A stretch of DNA of 20,374 bases from Deltaproteobacteria bacterium (lineage in GTDB: Bacteria; CG2-30-53-67). The stretch is from assembly GCA_013151235.1 (NCBI GenBank), contig JAADIO010000029.1:1-20374 (forward strand), read 5' to 3'. A model generated the notes under the pieces. That model saw only the letters and a list, made by a program, of their open reading frames with translations, made no database searches and was not told where the DNA came from. Positions 14,670-20,374 of this stretch are shown one piece after another (the stretch's first letter is position 1; every line of letters begins with the position of its first letter). The position numbers were made by a program, and so were the translations under genes.

Positions 14670-16184
14670 GTGACCACCGAATTGATCGTCAACTCCACCA
14701 TGCACGAAACCCGGGTCGCCATGATCGAGAACAATAATGTCATGGAGATCTATATCGACCGAAAGAAAGAACGGGGAGTCGTCGGCAACGCCTACAAGGG
14801 CCGGGTGATCAAGGTCCTTCCCGGGATGCAGGCGGCCTTCGTCGATATCGGTCTGGAAAAATCCGCTTTCCTCTACGTCTCGGATATCTACAATCACCTT
14901 GAACTCTTTCCGCAGATGATGACCGATTCGGAATACGAAGAGGACGACATCGAGGGCGAAGTCTCCCGGATTGAGTATAAAGCCCCGATTGAAGACCTGC
15001 TTCGGGAGGGACAGGAGATCATCGTTCAGATCTCCAAGGAGCCGATCGGTTCCAAAGGAGCCCGGGTCACCTCCTACATCTCCCTGCCCGGCCGGTATCT
15101 TGTCTATATGCCCTCGGTGGACCACGTCGGAATTTCCCGGAAGATCGAAAACGAAGAAGAACGAAAACGACTCAAGGATACCATTCTGAAAATGAAAGAA
15201 CCCGAAGAGGGGTACATCGTCCGGACCGTCAGTGAAGGAAAAACCGAAGAGGAGTTCCGGGCGGACAAACAGTTCCTCAATCGGCTCTGGGTCAACATCC
15301 AGAAAAAGGCGGAACTCGCCTCCGCCCCCTGCCTTCTGCACAGCGATCTTGATCTGACCTTCCGGGTCATCCGTGATCTCTTCACCACGGAGATCGACCG
15401 CATGGTCATCGATTCTCCGACGGAATACCGCCGGGTCAAGGAATTCGTCACCAACTTCCTTCCGAACCTGAAGGAAAAAATCGAACTCTACAACGAACCG
15501 GAACCAATCTTCGATGCCTATGGAGTGGAAGTGGAGATTTCCCGTTCGCTGAAACGCCGGGTCTGGCTGAAATCCGGCGGCTATATCGTCATTGACCAGA
15601 CTGAGGCGCTGGTCACCATCGATGTCAACACCGGACGCTATGTGGGGAAACGAAACCTGGAGGATACGATCTTTAAAACCAACCTCGAAGCCGCCCGGGA
15701 AATTGCCTACCAACTGCGGCTCAGGAATATCGGCGGAATCATTATCATCGACTTCATCGATATGGAGGAAAAGAAAAATCAGCAGATCCTGTTTAACACC
15801 CTCGAAAAAGCCCTCCAAAATGACCGGGCCAAGACCACCATCTACGAGATCTCGGAACTCGGCCTGGTCCAGATGACCCGGAAACGAGTCCGGGAAAATC
15901 TCGGCAGGATTCTTATGGAACCCTGCAGTTACTGTGAAGGAGAGGGTTTCATCAAGTCGAAGACCACCGTCTGTTACGACATCTTCCGGGAAGTCCGCCG
16001 GATCGCCCCGCTGACCAAAGAGAAAAAGATCCTGATCATCGCCCAGGTCGATGTCGCCGACATGCTTTACGACGAGGAACGCCGCGGTGTGGAAGAACTG
16101 GAAAACCGGTACAAGAAACGGATCATCATCAAGAGTGAAGCGGAATTTCATCAGGAACAGTTTGAAGTGATGCTGACCAACTGA
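14670..16184 (+). CDS. rng: Ribonuclease G
   Basis: 504 residues. GTG at 14670 is chosen: GGGAG sits six bases upstream and the protein then begins 'TTELIVNSTMHETRVAMIENN', as RNase G does; the ATG at 14619 would add 17 unrelated residues. An S1 domain (about 35-115) and RNase H-like core follow. The two catalytic aspartates are D318 ('TIDVNTG') and D361 ('IIDFIDM'), 43 residues apart as in E. coli RNase E. The Zn-link is C419-x2-C422 ('CSYCEG'), again at the expected 58-residue distance. RNase G is an endonuclease that matures the 5' end of 16S rRNA and decays mRNA. It probably shares a transcript with the radical SAM gene. The ribosomal protein genes often found next are absent; a kinase gene with its own promoter follows. 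Confidence 0.95.
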   Translation: MTTELIVNSTMHETRVAMIENNNVMEIYIDRKKERGVVGNAYKGRVIKVLPGMQAAFVDIGLEKSAFLYVSDIYNHLELFPQMMTDSEYEEDDIEGEVSRIEYKAPIEDLLREGQEIIVQISKEPIGSKGARVTSYISLPGRYLVYMPSVDHVGISRKIENEEERKRLKDTILKMKEPEEGYIVRTVSEGKTEEEFRADKQFLNRLWVNIQKKAELASAPCLLHSDLDLTFRVIRDLFTTEIDRMVIDSPTEYRRVKEFVTNFLPNLKEKIELYNEPEPIFDAYGVEVEISRSLKRRVWLKSGGYIVIDQTEALVTIDVNTGRYVGKRNLEDTIFKTNLEAAREIAYQLRLRNIGGIIIIDFIDMEEKKNQQILFNTLEKALQNDRAKTTIYEISELGLVQMTRKRVRENLGRILMEPCSYCEGEGFIKSKTTVCYDIFREVRRIAPLTKEKKILIIAQVDVADMLYDEERRGVEELENRYKKRIIIKSEAEFHQEQFEVMLTN

Positions 16185-16223
16185 TTTCCCGAAAGGCACA
16201 TCCGGACAGGGAAAGCCGCTGGT

Positions 16224-16252
16224 TTGACACCCGTGGAACTTTTCAATACAAT
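16224..16252 (+). promoter_or_regulatory. Strong sigma-70 promoter for the two-component pair
   Basis: TTGACA (16224-16229), exactly 17 bases, then TACAAT (16247-16252): a perfect -35 and a five-of-six -10 box. The start point near 16259 leaves a 35-base leader before the kinase ATG. It lies in the 109-base gap after rng, so the kinase and regulator can be expressed on their own. Confidence 0.75.
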
Positions 16253-16293
16253 CGGATCCCGGAAACAGATCAACTTTCAAAAGACGCTCAACA

Positions 16294-18420
16294 ATGATCA
16301 AAGGTTTCTCCATAAGGAAGAAACTGATCGTGGCCTTCATCCTGATCGGGGTCTTTCCCATGCTGATCGCGACCTATGTCGGCATTAAGATCGCATCGGT
16401 CAGGCTGGAAAAAGGGATTGAGGAACGGATCAATTACGCGGGGAAATCCGCGGTCTACCTCCTGGCCCAGAAAAAAACCGAACTCGCGGGAGTGGCCAAG
16501 TCTTTCGCCGATGATCCCCGGTTGCGCCAGGCCATCCAGGGGGGGGTGAACATCAAGTTCCTCTGGTTCGACACTCCCCTGAAAGTCCTGCTCTACAATG
16601 CCCGGGGAAAGATGATCTTCTCCAGCGCCGACATCCATCTTCCCCGCCCTCTTCATCCCGAAAAGGGGATGACCCTGATCAGGAACAAAACCGGCAAGGC
16701 GGGCTGGCCCCTGCTGGTCTATCTTCTTCCGGTATCGGACAAGGGGAAACCGATCGGCACCATCATGACCGGCTATACCCTTAACCAGGAGTTTCTCAAC
16801 AATCTGAAAAGCATGACCGGTGTTGAATCGATTCTGCTGAAAAAAGATGCCGCCGGTTCCTACCGTTCGCTTGGCTCGAAAGACCGGCTCGATCTCGATG
16901 AGACGACTCTCCAGCGTGTGGTGAAGGAAAAACGGCAGGCCTTCATTCGGAACGCTGCGCTGCACAGGGGGGGAAACCGCCACGACTACTATGCCCTCCT
17001 GACCCCACTGCCCGATGCAGACGGAAAGGTCTCCCTCCTCCTGTTCAACGGAATTCCCGCGTCGGAAACACTGGGCGGGAAACTTTCCTCCGCCCGATTT
17101 TACTACATCCTTATCCTCCTCGGTCTGGCCTTGTCGGTCATCACCGGCTCCGCAGTGGCAACCGGGATCTCCTGGCCGATTCTTCGTTTCTCCCAGGGGG
17201 TCCGGGCGATCAGCGCAGGCGATTATAACCAGAAGATTCACATCCACAGCAAAGATGAAATCGGCATTCTGGCGGATTCCTTCAACCGGATGACCGACCG
17301 CCTCAGGGAAACGATCGCCCAGTTGGTCGAAAACCGGAACTATACTGAGAACATCCTGAAAAGCCTTTTAAACGGTGTTATCACGATCGACCCGCTCAAC
17401 CGGATTGTTCGGGTGAACCGGGCCGCCGAACAGATTCTCAACCTGCCGCAGGAATCCATCGTGGGTCGGACCTTTTCGGAGGTCTTTCATCAAGACCCCA
17501 AACTTCAAAAGCTGATCCGGGACAGCCTCGACCATCGCCGGATGAAGGAAGGGATCGAAACGGAGCTGCACCGGGAGGACGGGAAAACAATTCCCATTGA
17601 ATTGAGTCTCTCCCTCCTCGAAGAAAGCAGCGACTCCTCCTCCGGAAAAGGGGGCGGCCTCGTTCTTCTGGTCCGGGACCTGACGGAGATTCAGGTACTC
17701 AAGGAACATATCCGGCGGCAAGACCGGCTGGCAGCCCTCGGAGAACTCTCCGCCGGCATTGCCCATGAAATTCGGAATCCTCTCGGGATCATCAAAGGAG
17801 CGGCGGGTCTGCTCCGGAAGGAATCCTTTTCCCAAAGTGCAAAAACGGAGGAACTGACTTCAGTCATTCTCGAAGAGGTGGACCGCCTGAACGAAGTCAT
17901 CAGCGACTTTCTGGAATTCGCCCGCCCGAAACCTCCCCTCTTCAAACCACAGAATATCAACGAACTGATCCGGAATACCCTCCAGATGGTTGCTCTGCAG
18001 ATCGACGAGCAGAAGACCCGCATCAAAGAACGGCTGGAACCGGGACTGCCTCCGATTCTGGCCGACGAACACCAGATGCACCAGATCTTCCTGAACCTCC
18101 TGCTGAATGCCCTGCAGGCAACCGACCGGGGAGACACCATAACCATTGAAAGTCGTTTTCTTCCTGAGGAAGGACAGATTCAGGTCCGTTTCTCCGATAC
18201 GGGGATCGGGATCCCCGAACATGATCGGAAGAAGGTCTTTAATCCGTTTTTCACAACCCGGGAAGGCGGAACCGGCCTGGGCCTTTCCGTCGTCAGCCAG
18301 ATTGTGGAAAATCATCATGGCAAGATCTTTTTAACCGGCGAAGAGGGAAAGGGAAGCTGTTTCACCCTCCGTTTCCCCGTCCAGAATATTCCGGCGGTGG
18401 AAAACCATCCCGCAAGTTAG
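16294..18420 (+). CDS. Membrane sensor histidine kinase (NtrB-like): periplasmic sensor, HAMP, PAS, HisKA, HATPase
   Basis: 708 residues. Two membrane helices (about 10-31 and 269-292) bracket a periplasmic sensing region that looks Cache-like ('VLLYNARGKMIFSS...PIGTIMTGYTLNQEFLN'). HAMP follows (about 293-345, 'DEIGILADSFNRM'), then PAS (about 352-465, 'NGVITIDPLNRIVRVNRAAEQIL'). The H box has H491 ('AGIAHEIRNPLG') and the ATPase domain has N601/N605 ('NLLLNALQA'), D635 ('DTGIGIPE') and 'GGTGLGLSVV'. It should phosphorylate the NtrC-type regulator encoded 24 bases downstream. The ligand cannot be told from sequence. The ATG at 16294 lacks a clear Shine-Dalgarno sequence, which may keep expression low despite the strong promoter; no better start fits the first membrane helix. 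Confidence 0.92.
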   Translation: MIKGFSIRKKLIVAFILIGVFPMLIATYVGIKIASVRLEKGIEERINYAGKSAVYLLAQKKTELAGVAKSFADDPRLRQAIQGGVNIKFLWFDTPLKVLLYNARGKMIFSSADIHLPRPLHPEKGMTLIRNKTGKAGWPLLVYLLPVSDKGKPIGTIMTGYTLNQEFLNNLKSMTGVESILLKKDAAGSYRSLGSKDRLDLDETTLQRVVKEKRQAFIRNAALHRGGNRHDYYALLTPLPDADGKVSLLLFNGIPASETLGGKLSSARFYYILILLGLALSVITGSAVATGISWPILRFSQGVRAISAGDYNQKIHIHSKDEIGILADSFNRMTDRLRETIAQLVENRNYTENILKSLLNGVITIDPLNRIVRVNRAAEQILNLPQESIVGRTFSEVFHQDPKLQKLIRDSLDHRRMKEGIETELHREDGKTIPIELSLSLLEESSDSSSGKGGGLVLLVRDLTEIQVLKEHIRRQDRLAALGELSAGIAHEIRNPLGIIKGAAGLLRKESFSQSAKTEELTSVILEEVDRLNEVISDFLEFARPKPPLFKPQNINELIRNTLQMVALQIDEQKTRIKERLEPGLPPILADEHQMHQIFLNLLLNALQATDRGDTITIESRFLPEEGQIQVRFSDTGIGIPEHDRKKVFNPFFTTREGGTGLGLSVVSQIVENHHGKIFLTGEEGKGSCFTLRFPVQNIPAVENHPAS

Positions 18421-18444
18421 TTTTTCCGGAAAGGTATCGAAAAG

Positions 18445-19809
18445 ATGGAAGAAATACTGGTGATCGACGATGAGAAGAAAATGCACCGCATCCTGCAGCT
18501 TGCCCTCGAAGGAATCGGCTGCCGGGTCCGGACGGCCGGAACCGGAATGGAAGGTGTGGATCTGGCCCGAAGCCGGCTTCCCGCCCTCGTCATTACCGAC
18601 ATGAAAATGCCCGGCATGTCGGGGATGGATGTACTGGAAGAGATGAAAAAGATCGACGACCAGGTCCCCGTTATTATCATGACCGCCTACGGAACCGTAC
18701 AGACCGCCGTGGATGCCATGAAAGCCGGTGCCTTCGACTATATACTAAAGCCCTTCGACATCGCCGAGATGGAGGTCATTACCCGAAAGGCGCTGGAATA
18801 CCGGAAGCTTTCCCGGGAGATCGTGCAACTCCGCTCCGAGCTACAGTCCAAATACCGCTTCGATAACATCATCGGGAAGAGCCCCGGCATGCAGCGAATC
18901 TTCAATCTGATTACACAGATCGCCCCGACCAAGAGCACCATCATGATCCGGGGGGAAAGCGGGACCGGCAAGGACCTGATCGCAGGATCCATTCACTGTC
19001 ACAGCGACCGGGCCTCTACCCCCTTCATCAAGCTCAACTGCGGCGCCATTCCCGGCACCCTGCTGGAATCGGAACTCTTCGGCTACGAGAAAGGGGCCTT
19101 CACCGGTGCAGACCGCCAGAAACCGGGCCGCTTTGAGCTGGCCGACGGCGGGACCCTCTTCCTCGACGAGATCGGAGATATGGACGCAGCACTCCAGGTC
19201 AAACTTCTGCGGGTCCTCCAAAACGGAGAACTGGAGCATCTCGGCGGGACCCGAACCCTTCAGGTCGATGTTCGTGTTATTGCCGCCACCAACACCAATC
19301 TTGAACAACGGATGCGGGAAGGACGCTTCCGGGAAGATCTCTACTACCGGATCAATGTCGTTCCTATTGAAATCCCGCCCCTCCGGGAACGGCGCGAGGA
19401 TATCCCGCTTCTCGTCCATTTTTTCATGGACAAATATGCGAAAGAAATGAACCGGGGGGAAAAGAATATTACCTCCGAAGCGATGGAGCAGTTCATCCAT
19501 TACGACTGGCCCGGAAATATCCGGGAACTGCAAAATATGATCGAACGGGCCATCGTCCTCAGCCGATCCGACACCCTTTCCCCCCGTTCTTTCAGCTTCC
19601 CCGATCAGCAAAGTCGTTCCTCGGGCCACCGTGAGGAGGTTCGGATCCCGAAGGAGGGGATTTCACTGACACAGGTCGTGGAAGAACTGGAAAAGGCCTA
19701 TCTGCAGAAAGCCTTGATCCAATCCGGAGGCATTCAGACAAAAGCCGCCGATCTGTTAGGAATTACCCGCAAAATTTTGCGCTACAAGATGGAAAAGTTC
19801 GGTCTTTGA
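18445..19809 (+). CDS. NtrC-family sigma-54-dependent response regulator
   Basis: 454 residues. The receiver domain (1-120) has D8/D9, phospho-acceptor D52 ('VITDMKMPG'), T/A switch ('MTAYG') and K ('LKPFD'). The AAA+ domain (about 140-375) has Walker A 170-177 ('GESGTGKD'), the sigma-54 contact loop GAFTGA at 217-222, and Walker B 'GGTLFLDEIGD'. The C-terminal Fis-type helix-turn-helix ('GGIQTKAADLLGITRKILRYKMEKFGL') binds enhancer DNA. All motifs are intact, so it should be an active transcription activator. AAAGG about ten bases upstream of ATG is a fair ribosome site. It forms a cognate pair with the kinase upstream. It is not the PrsR type, whose receiver starts differently, but it could in principle act on the sigma-54 promoter at 5607-5623. 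No clear terminator hairpin follows. Confidence 0.94.
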   Translation: MEEILVIDDEKKMHRILQLALEGIGCRVRTAGTGMEGVDLARSRLPALVITDMKMPGMSGMDVLEEMKKIDDQVPVIIMTAYGTVQTAVDAMKAGAFDYILKPFDIAEMEVITRKALEYRKLSREIVQLRSELQSKYRFDNIIGKSPGMQRIFNLITQIAPTKSTIMIRGESGTGKDLIAGSIHCHSDRASTPFIKLNCGAIPGTLLESELFGYEKGAFTGADRQKPGRFELADGGTLFLDEIGDMDAALQVKLLRVLQNGELEHLGGTRTLQVDVRVIAATNTNLEQRMREGRFREDLYYRINVVPIEIPPLRERREDIPLLVHFFMDKYAKEMNRGEKNITSEAMEQFIHYDWPGNIRELQNMIERAIVLSRSDTLSPRSFSFPDQQSRSSGHREEVRIPKEGISLTQVVEELEKAYLQKALIQSGGIQTKAADLLGITRKILRYKMEKFGL

Positions 19810-20084
19810 CACAACCTTTTTGATTTTTCTCTTCGGCCTCTGCGACTGATTCCTGTTTTTGATCTTGACTTTTTTTAAGTCCCCCCTATCCCCCCTTCAC
19901 GAACTGCCTGTTACTCTTTTCCCTTTCCCCGTGCCCCCCGAGTTCCCCATGGTGAATGCTTTTTGCCTGGTTTATTGTTGTCAAGCATTCTTTCTTTTCT
20001 GCCTTAGCTTTTTCTCCACACACCTCCAGCCGTCATTTGCTCTCAGGATAACATTTCATCCTTCCAAAGTTGCTTAACTCATTG

Positions 20085-20320
20085 TTTTCGTTCATTTTCT
20101 TTGCTCGTCCAAAGAAAACGAACCAAAAGAAAAGACGCCCGATCACTCGGTCCCGCATTCGCGGATTCGCGGGACTCCCCTGCGCTTCTCGAAAGGCCGG
20201 GGGGCTCGATAACACGCTTCGCGTGGTCGCCCCTGAACGGTCTATCTCGTTGGATTCCCGGGCATGGTGAGCTCAGTCGAACCACACGATCTCGCCCTTT
20301 TTCCCGACCTTTCTGCGATG
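20085..20320. repeat. Dispersed intergenic repeat-like element with several hairpins
   Basis: The element opens with a 14-base inverted repeat with one mismatch (20090-20103 and 20110-20123, loop CTCGTC) around TTTTCTTTG/CAAAGAAAA, followed by 'CCAAAAGAAAAGACGCCC'. Further hairpins are TCCCGC/GCGGGA (20151-20156, 20169-20174) and CACGC/GCGTG (20213-20217, 20221-20225). The wording resembles a repeat I recognise from many proteobacterial genomes, where it lies between genes and gives rise to spurious small proteins ('FARPKKTNQKK' on one strand). Both ends are uncertain. It has no transposase. A search against the rest of the genome is needed to prove copy number. Confidence 0.5.
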
Positions 20321-20343
20321 CTCGGCTGCGTGAAGGGGTTACT

Positions 20344-20360
20344 CTCCCCCTACGGGGGAG
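20344..20360. repeat. Strong GC hairpin at the window edge
   Basis: CTCCCCC (20344-20350), loop TAC and GGGGGAG (20354-20360) form a 7-bp stem, followed by CATAGGAAAAACCC to the end of the window. On the plus strand no T tract follows, so it is not a simple terminator. It may belong to the adjacent repeat or to the leader of a gene beyond the window. Confidence 0.45.
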
Positions 20361-20374
20361 CATAGGAAAAACCC

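Larger units (their letters stand above)
19810..20374. other. Gene-free region after the regulator
   Basis: No convincing coding sequence: short frames here have no ribosome sites and follow the composition of the repeats. The first part (19810-20080) is pyrimidine-rich on the plus strand, with runs such as TTTTTTT and CCCCCC near 19868-19898 and no clear terminator stem. From about 20085 a GC-rich, hairpin-rich repeat begins. No RNA gene was identified. Confidence 0.6.

Noticed and set aside
14523-16361. 612-residue minus-strand open frame
   Set aside because: It is antisense to rng, whose catalytic residues and spacing are fully conserved; the long frame is a codon-bias shadow.
19868-19882. 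GACTT-TTTTT-AAGTC as terminator of the regulator gene
   Set aside because: The stem is only five weak pairs, the T run is in the loop, and it is followed by C-rich sequence rather than T.

Overview
The window looks like a chromosomal segment from a Gram-negative, Desulfobacterota/Deltaproteobacteria-like bacterium (Geobacter/Desulfuromonas/Syntrophus type). The reasons are family-level: a radical SAM/DUF2344 fusion next to ribonuclease G, NtrB/NtrC-type signalling, a GEMM-type riboswitch of the kind frequent in that group, secreted Fn3/PKD/thrombospondin-3 proteins, and two markers of the XrtA (PEP-CTERM) exopolysaccharide system: a DUF3473-type polysaccharide deacetylase and the histidine kinase PrsK. 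The genus cannot be fixed from sequence alone.

Left part (250-5143, minus strand): three secreted or surface proteins in one direction. In transcription order they are an 860-residue Fn3/PKD/TSP3/choice-of-anchor-U protein with a Gly-rich Cys tail, a 120-residue Fn3 protein, and a 607-residue TIG/parallel beta-helix protein. They are preceded by a long and complicated control region (5144-5623). It holds a -24/-12 sigma-54 promoter with exact spacing, a palindrome of TTGACA half-sites, a structured leader element ending in an intrinsic terminator, then a convincing GEMM-I cyclic-dinucleotide riboswitch followed by a second intrinsic terminator that abuts the ribosome binding site. Two aptamer/terminator units about 200 bp apart share motifs, which suggests duplication of the whole switch. 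The GEMM aptamer has A where the c-di-GMP-specific class has G, the change associated with 3',3'-cGAMP recognition.

Middle part (5892-11977, plus strand): a membrane-anchored YkuE-like metallophosphoesterase with altered active-site motifs, a small lipoprotein, the XrtA-type polysaccharide deacetylase, prsK (overlapping the deacetylase by ATGA) and an NCS2-like permease. PrsK belongs to a sigma-54 pathway in XrtA systems, so it may feed the sigma-54 promoter of the divergent surface-protein operon; its partner PrsR is not in the window.

Right part (12043-19809, plus strand): a TIGR03960/TIGR03936-type radical SAM protein, rng (RNase G), then a strong sigma-70 promoter driving a membrane sensor kinase and an NtrC-family sigma-54 activator. 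The last 565 bases carry no gene. They contain a GC-rich, hairpin-rich element that resembles a dispersed intergenic repeat seen in many proteobacterial genomes, and end in a strong hairpin at the window edge. No tRNA, rRNA, CRISPR, transposase or prophage gene was seen.
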